A stretch of 64,000 nucleotides of DNA from Turnera subulata (GCA_028386065.3 JAKUCV010001512.1:172061-236060), one strand, 5' to 3'; counted from the first letter of the stretch, positions 21,488 to 34,218 are shown. Made by a program: numbers and translations. The notes: generated by a model from the letters alone, not told the origin.

Positions 21488-23341
21488 TCACTCAAGATCA
21501 GTATCAAGCAATAAACCATTCTTCTTCAGCTGAAATTTTACCTTGGCTACTTCTTTTTCCGGGAGAGTCACCATCACAATTCTTTCTTTGTTCCAATCTC
21601 CTGCAGAATCTTTATCCAACGGAAGTACCACAACAACTCCTTCATCTCCTACACCTTGTATGCCATAGCGTACACTTTCTGGCTTATGTCCATTCCATTC
21701 AAGCCCATACAAATTAGCCCCTTCCATATTAACAAAAGTCAAATACGATCCATACACAATATAATCCGACACTCCCCCATCTTGCTCCACCATCTCGTCA
21801 ATTATGCCATTTTCTTCCACAGCTTGATCAAGTAGCAGCATAGATAACTTTCTCAAATCCGAGTCCACTACGGAAAAATCTGCCATGACTGAACTTATAA
21901 TCTGGCTATTGCGCAAAATCCCATCTCTAGGAGTTTGGGGATTTTTTTTGCAAACAGTCACTGTTTTTGGTTCATGATCAGAGTCATTATCTTTAACCCT
22001 GGCTATACATTGCCACATTATGGCACATAGAGACTCGAAGAAAGGGACTTGGTCGGTCTTATTCTGTACCCATATTTTTGATTGCAAGTGAGATGCCTGT
22101 GAGGCACTTAAATGGAAGGAAAATGTATCCATCTTGGAGTTGTTGGCAGCAACCCAATGGTCACCAACAGAGTCCACCCGTTTTAGCGAAAGAGGTTTTC
22201 CGCCGCCGTAAAGAGAATGGCCTACCGACTTGTCGGTTTGAGAGGGTGACACAGTCTTTGTGACCTTGGATGGACCATATGTCTTAAGATCAGCCAAGAA
22301 TAGACCCCATTCATTGATGAAGTCTGAAACTGAGAAGGCATCTCCGAGTATATGGGCCCAACTCAGGCCCAAGGACATTCCTCCACAGCTGAACTGAGTT
22401 ATCTGGGACAAATAATGCCAAAACAAAGTTATCTAAAGATAGCTACCTTATTTTCTCAAAAAAAAAAAAAAAGATAGCTACCTTATTTTCCTCAAAAAAA
22501 AAAAAAGGATAGCTACCTTATTAAAATTTGTTATCCGAAACAAATTTATACCAAGAAAAGCAATTTTTATAAAAAATTGACAAGGATTGGGGGATTAATT
22601 ACTACCAGCATTAGATGGATCAAAAAGCGAGTGAAAGCAACCTTCATTACCACATGTATAGGATTATAAAAAAGAACCATTGTAATCGTGTCTTAACTAC
22701 TATACAATCCCATAACCGTAGATTGAATATTATGTAATATGGCAATAAAGTAAAACATTTTTAGGGACATTTCATAAAAACATTTAAATTGTTTTGTTTA
22801 GAATAACATCTAGACAAAGGCAAGCCTCTCCCTCTATCGTCTTAGTTGGTCATGTTTGGTCGCAAATCTTTGTAATGCATAACAAGTACAGGAGCTTAGA
22901 TATTTTTACCTGTATATAAAGCAAAGGAGAGAAAAACAGATCAGGACCAATAGGGAGATGGTAAACAAGCAAGTTATCAAGCGAATCATCCCTCATGTCC
23001 AGCCATTCACCCACAGTTTTATCGCATTGAGCCTCAATGAACCTCACCCCACAGTCATTACACTTTATATAGGGCCGTCCCGTGTCCTTGTCTCGCCTTA
23101 ACCTGCCACAAGTCATGTAATAGTCACAAAACCAAGGGAACATGCTATCCTTTATGCGCCTGATGGTTAGCCCCTGGCTGGCTTCGCTGCTAAAAAAGTA
23201 CACCCTTTTTAGGTAGTGCAATTTCATGGCCAAGTCCGTGCCATTGGGCTCATAAATCACGTCAGTGCCCGTAATATAGCCTGGTCCGACTGAAGAGAGC
23301 CTAACGTTATACACCAAAGTTTGGTCATTGCCAGAAACCAT
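21488..23341 (-). CDS. CER26-like: CER26-like BAHD-family protein, copy B (two exons, 448 aa)
   Basis: Exon 1 is 23341-22910 and exon 2 is 22402-21488, phase 0. The intron sits at the same place as in copy A. The start MVSGNDQTLVYN aligns with MVSCKEQNLIYN of copy A, which argues against the longer upstream frame. The protein has DLAMKLHYLKRVYFFSSEA, YIKCNDCGVRFIEAQCD, ITQFSCGGMSLGLSWAHILGDAFS (H161, D165) and YLTFVNMEGANLYGLEWNGHKPE, all matching the CER2/CER26 group. As in copy A, no DFGWG motif is visible. The expected role is support of wax-precursor chain elongation in the endoplasmic reticulum with CER6-type condensing enzymes. The two copies differ at many residues, so the duplication is old and their chain-length preferences may differ (inference). 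The intron carries a repeated poly(A) insertion at 22438-22522. Confidence 0.94.
22438..22522. repeat. Poly(A)-separated triple repeat in the intron of CER26-like copy B
   Basis: GATAGCTACCTTATT appears three times (22438, 22472 and 22508). The first two copies are each followed by TTCTC or TTCCTC and an A run of about 13-14. It may be two successive tail-only insertions at one site, or one insertion later amplified by slippage. Confidence 0.75.
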
Positions 23342-23469
23342 GGGGAAGAGAAAGTCAATTGACACGGAGTGATAACTATAGGGAATAATGTGAGAGAAGG
23401 GTGTAGTGTAGTGTGTTGTGTTGTGATGAATTCTACTAATGGTGTGGTTAGCTTTCAGCTGGTGTCTAA

Positions 23470-23476
23470 TTATATA
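23470..23476 (-). promoter_or_regulatory. TATA box of CER26-like copy B
   Basis: TATATAA on the minus strand, about 130 bp before the ATG at 23341. Confidence 0.5.
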
Positions 23477-24276
23477 GACAACGAGAGTATTCAAGATTGC
23501 TAACAGGCAGTTGGGTTCTAATAGAGATGTGACTAGCTAGAGTTTGGACAATTTTACAGATATATGATTAATGTTTTGTCCAATAATGGATATATAAGCA
23601 CGGTTTGTGGAATTTAAGAGCCGGATATAGGAGAGAAAAAGAAAGAAAGAAACAGGATGCATGCAACTTGTGAAGGAGTAGGGTAAGTGACATGGTTTTG
23701 CATTTAAGTCCACAACCAGGGCAATTTACAGGGAGTTGTACGTTATTAGGTTCCTGATTCAGAGATTTAAAGAGCACAGAAGAAAGTACGGTACTAGCAA
23801 TATTTAATACTGGACCACACGAGAGACTTCAAACTACATCATATATACTACATTCAAGAGGATAGAAGAGGAGGAGATGTGTGTGTCTATGTAATGTGAC
23901 GATACATACAGATTTCTGTTTCAGTCCATGGTTAAGGTTCCCCAAAAAAAGGAAGAAAAAGCGGGGTTAACTTCTCTAAACAATCACCAGTCAATGCTGG
24001 GCATAATAAACTTTGCATCGTCACCGAAATTTGCTCCCTTCAATAAATACGTATTACTATATTGTAAGTTTGATCGTTTATACTCCAATTCTTTCCGCAA
24101 TCTAATCGTGAGGCAACTTTTTTTAATGGGGTAATGCGAAGAAAATTGCAAATAATGATCAGGGCGGAGCCGTACACTATATATATTCTCAAATTTTATT
24201 TATTTTTTTGATAAACGGAACATTCTTCATTCATTATATCTAGAGATATGAGAATACATAATTAAAGATACATCAA

Positions 24277-24318
24277 TACCAAGGTCATTGTCAACCCAAA
24301 AAAAATTACCAGGTCATT
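24277..24318. mobile_element. Tail-only retroposon insertion candidate
   Basis: TACCAAGGTCATT (24277-24289) recurs with a one-base gap as TACCAGGTCATT (24307-24318). The insert is GTCAACCC plus an A8 run and T. Confidence 0.5.
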
Positions 24319-26999
24319 ATTTCTTTTTCATTCCGTCATAGAAGTTGAGGATTGTGCTTTTCCTTTTGTTCAATTTTTTCTGATGCTATTTCCTTTTGTT
24401 CAATCGGAAAGCAGCCATTGATTTCCGTCTGGGAAATTAAATGAGGGGCTTATTTTGTTTTCTAATCTTTTTTTCCTTCAATATTTTTTTTTCCCAACGG
24501 GAATAATTGAATGAGTTAAAATTGTTTGTTTTGTAAGCTAAACTTTAGTGACATGCGTCTAGAAAAGATCATAAACCATATTTTTCTTCTTTCTTTGTCT
24601 TTTCATTGGTTATTTTCTTTTTTATGCTGTGTTTTTCTATAAGTTTTCTATTATTCTGCGGGTCCGGAATACTTGTCAAAAAAGTTAACGGAAAGATAAC
24701 ACGAGGATCTTTCTACAATTTGGCTATCAAACAATTCATGGTGAGTGGTGAGAGTCCCATTTTTTCAACAAGGAGTCATGTAAGTATTAAGGAGGGAAGT
24801 GTAAAAAGGGTTTTATTTTAACTTAACATTTAGAATTGTCTCTTTATTTTGAATATTTCATGTGTGTATATTTACACTAAAAGGTTTTTCAAGATGGGAT
24901 TAATCTTGAAGGACTAGTCTTTTTTAAAAAAATCCGGAATCTGGAGCATTAATTGCCCTGATGAGGACTAAAAAATAATACCATTTCTGTCGATATTTTT
25001 ATATGCAAATGCTGAATTTGACATTTGCAATGTGTGTATCCATATGGAACACTGATAGTGAAAGACATTTAGCGCATTTAACTCTTGATCTTGACCTGAT
25101 GTTAACATACGTTTCTATTTTATCAGTGGTTGGGTATTAACCAGAGATCGTTAGCAGTCTTCGTCAAATAATGACTACACTCATAATTCACACAAGCATT
25201 CAATCACAATAAATAAAAGACTATTCTCATGCCTACAAGCAGCAGTCAAGCACATCCCAACTGCACGCTCGTGTATCATCAACTAAAGAGCGCCAAGGCA
25301 GGAGATTATTCATAAATTAAGCAATAAGGAAAACATATATACTTTTTTCCGGTACTTATTGGATTGAGATATTAGATGCCAGCAAACATTGATGCCGTTG
25401 AATGTCTTATTCACAAACCATGTTCAGGGAATTGACAACTTTCAATGTTTAACAATGCCAACTGCCAAGACATAAGCTCCCGAACTAGCGGTAACCCGAT
25501 ACTACACATCTTCCATTGAAGCAATTAAGTCCGGTTTCTGAAAATTTCTATCTTCAGTAATTCTCCAAATTCCTAAAACTGTAATAGCATTCAATATGCC
25601 TTCAAGGAACTGTACTTTCTCTGTGCTTAAGTTAGTGCAGAAGTATAAGGAATTTTGCTGTGTTGAGTCAAAAAGGAAAAAGAAAATTTGTTGTGTTACT
25701 TAAATTTTAGGAATAAAGTATAAAGATAAATTAACAGGGAGATAATAGAAGTTTATAATTATATATAGTGGAAAAAGATCTAAGACCATCTAGATTTTGT
25801 TAAAAAAATATCACAATTTGGGTGTGACGAAAACAAGCCTAACCTTAGGAGAGAGGGATCGTAGTTGATTGGCATATATGGTTGAGACAGGAAACCAATA
25901 AATGGTAAAAAATAGTAAGAAAATCACAGTTGAGACATGCAATCAATAAATGGTGAAAATATAAACAGAAGTAACAGTTTTTTTTTTTTTTTGACACAAC
26001 TAGTTGCTAGCTAACCCTACTATGTAGTGTGTTGCTAAACTTGCACGTCATGATCGATCGTAGGAGAAGAGACAAGGCTTTCAATGTTAAGTCGTTTCAA
26101 ATAAATCTCGTTCATTTTCAGTTGAGAATAGCCATGACTTTTTTTGTCACTTTTTCTTCTAGGTTATAAAGAACGAATTAAGATCCACCTATCTGGATTG
26201 AACAGAACATTATGGCTCGTTCCTAACCACAAAAGTGGAATCTGAATTTTACACCTAGGTAATGAATAGCTGTTGAAGGAGCCAAGTGATCTTTATGAAG
26301 CATGTGAAAGTCCTTTGATTCGTTATATCCTCACCTTGAATGTTCCACAATCAGTATAGAGCACACAGATGAGCAATCTCCTGGCAACTTCTACATCAAA
26401 CCCTCAACTTATTGTCGTCTATTTGAGTTGGTAATTAATGGCATCATGTCCAGGGATTTCTTCTCCACCGTTTAATCATATCAATCTCCAAGTCCATGCA
26501 TCTTTGCAAGCTTGCAAACTTGGAGATTAAAGGATGTGATTCATTGGATTATCTAAATCGTGCCAGCAGCTTTTGACTGGCAAAGTAAAGACCAAAATTA
26601 CATCAACACTCGAAGACTTCTAAGTTGGGCTAGGGAATTGGAATTGTGCTGTGGTGTTTAAAGTGCTGCTGTCTACTGGGTTATACAACGCCATTCGCGT
26701 TCCTTTTCTGCTTCAGTTTAAGTCCAGTGCTTCTTCTATTCCCCTCCCTAACAGCCCACGGTTGGGATTTGACCAATGGCCCGAATCAATGCACATCGGC
26801 TTTCCAGTTTCGAATGTAAGCCCAAAGGAGGAACTATAACCATCAAGAAAGTGGCCCAAACAGAACATATTCCACAACCCACCATGGTGATGCTCCGTTG
26901 ACCGTGGAGCCCAATCTAAATTAATAGGCGTAGCCCTCTTATACTTGTTGGGCCAGCCACAGATGATTCATTACTGTAGACACCTCTTCCCTTGCCTTT

Positions 27000-27481
27000 T
27001 TTTTTTTTGGTATAAAGGGAGGGCAAACCGCCCTATATATTAATCATGAATTTGAATAAACAGCAACACGGGGAGTAGAAGCTCCCAAGGAATCCAAATA
27101 GAGTAAATGCAAACTAGAGTCAGGAGGATCTGACAAAACACATAAGCCCAGCCCCCAAGCAGATGCCAGACGAGCAAGAGAATCCGCAACTTGGTTGGCT
27201 TCTCGGAGAGCAAATTTGAAAACCACTTCCCAGTTCCTCTGAACCAACTGACGAAGCTGAGTGAGTAGAAAAACAGGTATCGCATCAGTAGTAACACCAT
27301 CCCGCAGGTGAGAAATGAGAATAAACGAATCCGACTCAACCTCCACACGCCTATACCCCGACGACCAAGCAAGCTCCAACCCCGCTTTAACCGCCCAGCC
27401 CTCAGCAAACAAGGCCGAGTAATCCCCCAAAAATTCACCAAACCCCGACAACCAGGTACCCAACTGGTCACGAATAACACC
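27000..27481 (-). mobile_element. 5'-truncated LINE 3' end with RNase H domain and 17-bp TSD
   Basis: The perfect duplication CCTCTTCCCTTGCCTTT lies at 26983-26999 and 27482-27498. On the minus strand the insert runs from about 27481 to a poly(A) tail at 27000-27008. It encodes the final part of a plant LINE ORF2: an RNase H-like (RVT_3) domain with ALFAEGWAVKAGLELAWSSG, VEVESDSFILISHLR and REANQVADSLARLAS, stopping at 27044. Everything upstream in the LINE, including the RT, is absent. This is the classic structure of a truncated target-primed insertion. Confidence 0.9.
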
Positions 27482-27498
27482 CCTCTTCCCTTGCCTTT

Positions 27499-28676
27499 GA
27501 TCATTCAACACAAATTCCATTTTGTAGACATGTTCCAATATCCATTACGCAAAATGCTGTATCAAAAAGAAAAAAAAAAGGCTAGTTATTTGAAAAATTA
27601 TTATCTAGAGATTACAAATAACTATCTAAAGATTCGCACGTGACACTTCCAAGTTCTGGAAGAAAATAAAATCCTCATAGCGTAGCCGCACCAGTTATGA
27701 ACTTATAAGCATGTGTTGTGATTCGTTATAACATTTTTCTATATTTACCCGAAAAAAAGAAAAAAAATTCCTGATACAATTGTGTCATCCATTGTACGAG
27801 ACCGATTAGGGAAGGAGACATTTCGTGCGCAAATCCAGACGATCATGATCCGGATCTCATGAAGAGGTCAATTTGTCACTCCTACACTCTGCCGCATGAC
27901 GCGTCGTCTGCGCATCAACCCCCACACGTGCTACCCAGATGTTTCCCACGGTTGCAAATATAGAAATCACGGGAGGAAAATGGATATTTGCAAGAGTTTT
28001 AATCGTCTACGCTCCTCTCCACCAACCGACGAGGACTGAATCGGTATTCTCAGCGAAAAATTGAGTCACCTTTCCCACAAAGGGCTCAAAGTACAGCCCA
28101 CATAAGCATAGACCCCACATGAAACAGAATGCACTGGAACAAAGCCTCTTAAATCTCCACCTATAAGAAGCGAAGATATTTTCCACTTCCACTTTCCATC
28201 CAAAAAACCCCCTTAAACCCTAGCCGCTTCGTTGGTTCCTCTCACTAGGCAGGCAATCGAAGCTCATTCTTCACTTTGCTCTTTCAATCTTTAGGTAATA
28301 CTCTCTTCTCTTTTGTTTTTCAATTAGAGGTACTACTCTTTACTTGAACCTTAGTGTCGAAAGATATACTCTTTTCATGGTTTTGATTCTCCGTTTGATT
28401 AAGTTGTCTTTTTGCCTATCAAACCTCTTTTTGGTATCAGATCTATGTGAGCAGAAAGTTATTCGCATCTCCAGTCTTTCGTCTTAGTCTTTGATTTATT
28501 CTTTAGTTCACTTTTCTGTTCGTAAGTGAAAAGACAAACATTTTTAAGACAATTGTTTTGAGTTTATGTTGCTCGAATCTTTGTACTGTCTAATTCTTTT
28601 CTAGTTTTCCTCTGTTTTTCCTTGTGGGTGGGTGAATTAATTTAATTTGTAATTTTGATTGGTCAGCTATCGTAAA
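27499..28676. other. Upstream region and 5' UTR of the GR-RBP2-like gene
   Basis: No coding exon. A telo-box (AAACCCTA) lies at 28215-28222. A probable 5' UTR intron runs from a GTAATA donor at 28295 to a CAG acceptor ending at 28666, ten bases before the ATG. Confidence 0.6.
28215..28222 (+). promoter_or_regulatory. Telo-box AAACCCTA
   Basis: An interstitial telomere-type motif in the proximal promoter or leader. It is common upstream of plant genes for translation and RNA metabolism expressed in cycling cells. Confidence 0.5.
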
Positions 28677-29495
28677 ATGGCATTCTGCAACAAATTAGGG
28701 GGCTTAGTGAGGCAGACCGTTTCCTCAAACGGGCAAGTCCCAACGTTGTTCAACTCTATCCGGTGCATGTCAGGCACAAAGCTTTTTATCGGAGGTATGG
28801 TTGAATAGGCTGTAAGAATACGATGGGTATGTGTTTTTATTGTGATGCACCGTTGCTTACCGTGTGGATCTTTGTTTTTCTAGGCCTGTCTTATGGAACT
28901 GATGACCAGTCTCTCAAGGATGCCTTTTCAAGCTTTGGCGACGTTGTTGATGGTGAGGTTTCCTGCTCTACTATATCTAGTTTATTTGCCTTTGTATTAG
29001 AGTCAGAATTTTGGAGATGTTTTTAATTAGAATTTTAACAGAAATGAAGTAAATTTGGCTGTTTTGGCAAATGCAGCAATCTCTTGTCAATGAGTTTTCA
29101 TGGTTAATCTTATTGTCTTGTTGATTAATCTTATTCAGTTATTTTATTGTTGATTAATCTTATTCAGTTATTTTATCGTTGATTAATCTTATTCAGCAAG
29201 GGTGATAGTTGATAGAGATACTGGGAGGTCTAGGGGATTTGGCTTTGTTAACTTCTCAAGTGATGATTCGGCTAACTCAGCACTGTCAGCCATGGATGGC
29301 CAGGTCAGTAGCCAGATTTTTAAGGTCTTTCACCGTAGTCTCTTCCAATGCATTATTGACTTGTCCTTCATGTTATTTCAGGAGCTGCAAGGGAGGAATA
29401 TTCGTGTGAGCTATGCCACCGAAAGGAGTTCTGCTCCACGATCTTTTGGCAACAATTATGGCAACAACTTCCGAAGCAACCAGTATGATAATTGA
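28677..29495 (+). CDS. GR-RBP2: Mitochondrial RRM protein, GR-RBP2-like, with an Asn-rich instead of Gly-rich tail (four exons, 135 aa)
   Basis: Exons are 28677-28794, 28884-28952, 29197-29303 and 29382-29495, all GT-AG with consistent phase. The N-terminus [19 protein letters not shown] closely matches the mitochondrial presequence of Arabidopsis GRP2/GRP4. One RRM follows, with RNP2 KLFIGGL (35-41) and RNP1 RGFGFVNF (75-82). The C-terminus begins with the GRP2-like [13 protein letters not shown] but then ends after a short [14 protein letters not shown] segment. It lacks the long glycine-rich tail that gives the family its name. Related proteins bind mitochondrial RNAs, act in cold response and influence RNA editing. 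A likely 5' UTR intron (28295-28666) precedes the ATG. Intron 2 holds a three-copy tandem repeat that repeats its own acceptor. Confidence 0.93.
29109..29196 (+). repeat. Three-copy 29-bp tandem repeat ending in splice-acceptor sequence
   Basis: Copies of TTGATTAATCTTATTCAG with intervening TTATTTTAT(T/C)G end at 29138, 29167 and 29196. The last AG is the acceptor of exon 3. Each copy offers the same CAG acceptor context. Confidence 0.85.
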
Positions 29496-32400
29496 AGTGG
29501 AAGGAGTTCGGGGTGGCTTTAGCTGTCAGCCATAAGTGGGCTTCGGTTATGTGGCTAGTGTTACTTTGTTCTGGATTGACCTTGTTTCTTTCTTTTCTTT
29601 GGGATCAATTTGCTATAATTTATCTTACTACTGCGCAATTAAGCACAATCATGTGCCTGGTTTGTTGCTGTTTTGTCATATATGTAGGCCGGTAAGTAGC
29701 AGTGCCACAGTTAGCTTCATGTTTGAGTTGCTGGATGATATTAATTAGTGGTTTGATGCAGGGAATTGCAATAATGTATACCTGCAAACCTGTAAAACGA
29801 AGTTTATTTGCAGGTAGGAAACCCATCTGCCAACTTTTGATGATTACACCCTTGCTTTCGGCTATTAGCATCTCTCAAATGTTGCATAATTTGGTTAAAT
29901 GAATTTGGTGTCACATTTTTCCAATCTGTTAATCTTGTAGTTGAATCACTATAATTTCGAGGGTTTTGGTGAGTGCTGGGTCTAGAGGGAGGTTCTATTG
30001 TAGTTTATCCGATGTCCTTTATTTGTTGACTAGAGGAAACGTAGTCTAGAGGGAGGTTCTATTGAATGTTTATTTATTTGGTAGAGCATTCATCAAGATG
30101 TTACCGATCCGATCCATGATCGAAAGTTAATTATGTTGGTCTGGGTGTGCCCATTTCCAGCTTCGTAGTCTTGTTATGATTTTCAATAGCCCAAAGTGAA
30201 TCTTTTGGTCACTTGGCACTCCTAGTGGTAAAACAAGAGGCCCTTTGGGGCTGGTAAGCCGAGGATGGTCGATGATGAATGTCTGGTTTCTCGGTTTTCC
30301 TGTCTTAAATCATAAGGCAATTATTCATGGCGTATATCGTAAACGGAGTTGCTCTGATATGGAAATACGTACTCTCCCATGTCTGTCCTTCATGAAGCTT
30401 TCGATATTCTAGTTTTGATGGTGGCCGGAAAGCAAGTCTAAACAGTATAAACTCACTGCCCCGCACGCAGAACTAGTACATGTATCATGTATGGTTGTTG
30501 AATTTTGAATTTTCTTAACAAGAAAATTTGGCAAGTGTTATTTCAATTTCTTGTATGGAGGTGTAGAGCTTATTCCCCTTGAAAGCGGATGTTAGGTATA
30601 CTCTCAATGATGGTAGAAGAAACTCTATTTGCGAGGGGTGGAGCGGCTCGTATGGAAAATTTTATATTGTTTATTGAATAATAACATTTTGGTTGGCTCA
30701 GACAAGGGCGCGCTTGAATTGGTTTAGGTCAGTTTCAGTGATCATATCTTTAACTTGGCATTAGTGACTATGTTATACTCTTTTTGTTTTGGGCCTTTAC
30801 TTTTAATGTAAAATGGAGTATTTTATCTTAACAAATGTCGTAAAAGCCGATAGGCTACAAAATCTTCCCAACTTAAATTGCTTTCTTAGCTTCAATCAAA
30901 GATCTTGTTATTCATTCACTGAAAGCCCCAAGTCCAAACACAAGTGTCGGTGAGCAGAATTATTGGCCTTGCAACGGAGAAAAAAAATACACGTGGGGTA
31001 TACTTGCAGCCTCCTTTGTCGTGGAGAAGGACAAGGGAATAACGGAAAAGACACTTGGTTGGGGGATTAAAGTTTGGTTGACAAGACTTTTCAAAACACC
31101 ACAGTATAAAATTGGTTGTTCATACGTGTCCTTATACAAATTTTTCTTGCAAGATCTCACGCTACTGTTTCTGGCATATTAGATACCCTTCTTTCTAACT
31201 CATTTTCACCTGCATCATTTTCACAGACAAGACATCTTATTACAGTATTTCTTCATGACATTTCACTGTGAAAATTATGCACACGGTACATTTTTTTGAA
31301 CTGGATATGTACACTGTACTTGGCAACCGAGTTACGGCCCTCTGCTAGACAATGTGCGTTTATAACGGGCAAGTTAAAAAACAAAAACACATAGTACTTT
31401 TGAAAGATAGAGTTCTACGTCAGGTTATTCCAATTCGAGTTGGGTGATTAGCTGGGTAGATATTATGCAGTTCCCGTACTATTGTACATCAGTCAATTAT
31501 ACTGAACCGAGTACAATCCGTGGTATTTGACAACTATTGCTGATAATTGTGGGCTAGGTTGCGGCAGTTTGCACCTTGAAGTCAGTGCAGATGATGCAAA
31601 GCCAGCTTTTAGTTAGTTTTGCTTACCAATCCTTTTTTTTCCTTTTCTTTTTTCCTTTTTATCTCCAGCCTGTACCAGTAGTCTTCTTCTAGCTTTTTTT
31701 GAGTAATACATTCAGTGCGGCTCCATAGTGGCAAGTGGTTAGTTCTCTTTCAACTGCAATAAATAGTGGTCGTGTTTTTGTGCCCTTTCTTTTATCCTTT
31801 TCCCCACTTTGGTAGTAGTAGTATGATCTAGCAAGGAGGGTAGCGTTAGGCCAAAAAATTCGTTATGTGTCCATTAAGTGGAGAGGGCACAATTTGACAG
31901 TACCAGAGTAGTAAAGCACGGAAGCAAGGTGTCACATTACAAATTGGTCTTCTATTTGTGACACTAGCTAGACGGAAGATAATAATCATGGGATCACAAT
32001 GAAACGACATACTCTGGTAACTGAATTCAAGATCCCAAAATTTAAGACGATTATTTCAATAAAATTTAGACTGAGGACCAATAAACTTTATGTCAATAAC
32101 AGTGGCTGAAAGTAACTATAGTTTGATAAAATGTAGTTAGATTAAGTTTATTCCTATATAGGTCATCGTCCTCCGCCCCTCCCTACCCCTTTATAAGCAT
32201 GGTCGCGCCTCCAAAAGTGTTTAAGCCTTAACGATGAAAATAATTCACAAAACGGGATAGATAAGGAAGTTCAGGAAATTAAAACCTTGATAGTGATAAC
32301 CAACTAAAGCATTGGTCATTCACTGACATTGATTTAGTTCCAATATTGCTGCCCATCTCTTGACTGGGATTGGAGTTTTGGACTGGCTGCATGTACTATA

Positions 32401-34218
32401 CTATTTCCATATTAGAGCTCCTTGGTTGACTATTAAAAAACACTACTAATCTAGAATCCTGTACGGCTGAGGTCCTCTCAAGATATTTTTACAAAATGGA
32501 AAATTATGGGTGGACAAACCATAAAGTATAATACAGAAAAGAGATGCAGGGAGAGATTTTGATCCTGAAAAAAAAAAATTCAAGAGTTATGGTATGGTAG
32601 ACAAGGAAAGAATAGTGTGTAACTTTGCGATAAATTCTGGTTAAATTTTTGCAGACATCTTCTGGATGAATGTGGGGACAATCAGCCATACTTGGCCACG
32701 GATTTTAGATTTGGATTCAGATAGATGTAATTCAGATTCAGATTTAGATCCTAGATTTATCGCATTAATGTCTGCACAGAAAACAATATTCTACGACTTG
32801 ACTAAAATATACTGTACTTGCATAGAAAATAAGGTTTAAGCTATAATTTCAGATTCACTCGAGTGAGTCTATATGTTTGGGCTGATTTCAGAAAGTGCAC
32901 TATTTGTCAAATCTGCAATCTGGCTTATGACCTAACTTTTAGCTGTGATTATGAAACGTTTTTCTTTAGCCAATTTGGTTGACCATTTCTTCGTAATTAG
33001 CTTGCAGCTGGTAACCAGAGTTTTGCTTTTGCCATGTCTTTATTAATCATTACCGTTATACCAGCTCATCTCTCTGTGACTTTTAGAACTTCCAGTGTTT
33101 CCTCTCAAAAAGTTGGAATACAGATATGAAAGAGCACAACGTTCCAAAGTGACCAGGGATTGTTTATCATGAGGTAATGACTTCTCAAGCTGGTTTGACT
33201 CTTTTTTCATCTATAATGAATAGAAAGTGAAGACCACCAACTAAGTGTAGAAAACGTGCCAATTTATTTGATTAAATCATCTGCCATTTTAATAATAAGC
33301 GTAGGAATTGATACTGGAAGTTGGCATTCTCAAAAAAAGTTGGAGATGGCACGCATTCAATCTTCAATCAATCTTGATAGATATTCTCCCTAAAACATCA
33401 GTTTTGAAGTAAGAAATGAAATACCGAATAAACATCTTTTGCTATCCGTAAGTTTTAGTATGATACAAAAAGCCTAATCCGTCAATAATCAACACGAGAG
33501 CAAACAAAGAAAATCAACAAAAAAAAAGAGAGAAGAAAATTAAAAAAGGTAATCCGAAAGCTACACTCGCTCGGAGCATTAATACAACGGTAAAGAAACA
33601 TGCCCCAGTTCTCTGCTTAGCTTGCATGACACATGAGTAGATAATTGTGAAAGGGACATCCTTCTTCGCTTTCATGAAGCTAACATGTAAAGGCATCTTT
33701 GAAAGCAAAAAATAAAATCTCATCCAACTTGCACACCGGAAAAAAGGCAAACCCAATTATTACCGAACAGAGAATGAAGCGGAATAAATAAAATAAAGTG
33801 ACAATTAAAAAATATCGCCAAGGCAAGGAAGAAAGAATCTTAATGTCATCATTGTTGTTCAATCATAAATTTCTTTAATATGAATCTAATGGCTGAGATC
33901 TGCATCCACTTTTTTGTTTTGCAGACTCCACCAAAATTATTACACCCCGACTCCTTCACAGATCTACACCTTAATTGCCTCCTCTCTGTTCTTCATTCAC
34001 ATATTATCATCTTCTGTATCAAACCTATATCTATACGCTACATGAACAACATCCGCAACATTTTTGATCCAAGGACCACAACAATAATTTGCCCAAGAAA
34101 AAAAGAAAAAGAGTAGAATATTAATTAATCCACAGAAAATAAAAAGATGAGGAAAGGAAAGAAGAAAATAAAAAACCCATGTGATGATGATGATGTTTGG
34201 TGATGGAGATGACTTGTC
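29496..34218. other. Intergenic DNA between GR-RBP2-like and GAE6
   Basis: A 4.7-kb region without a recognised gene. It contains the 3' UTR of the RNA-binding gene, a 21-bp direct repeat (29980-30000 and 30044-30064), a weak tail-only insertion candidate at 31277-31319 and, on the right, the 3' UTR of the GAE6-type gene. Confidence 0.5.

Larger units (their letters stand above)
23342..26999. other. Intergenic DNA upstream of CER26-like copy B
   Basis: A 3.6-kb AT-rich region with no recognisable gene. It holds a tail-only insertion candidate at 24277-24318. A possible LINE 3'-end scrap (T7 run, GATAAACGGAACATTC) lies near 24206-24240. Open frames at 24606 and 26651 match nothing I know. Confidence 0.5.

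Noticed and set aside
23342..23494. Longer N-terminus for CER26-like copy B starting at 23494
   Set aside because: The extension has no family similarity and crosses the likely TATA box at 23470; copy A aligns from MVSC/MVSG.
29980..30064. 21-bp direct repeat separated by 43 bp, as a further retroposon footprint
   Set aside because: The enclosed bases contain no poly(A/T) tail, so a simple local duplication is the better explanation.
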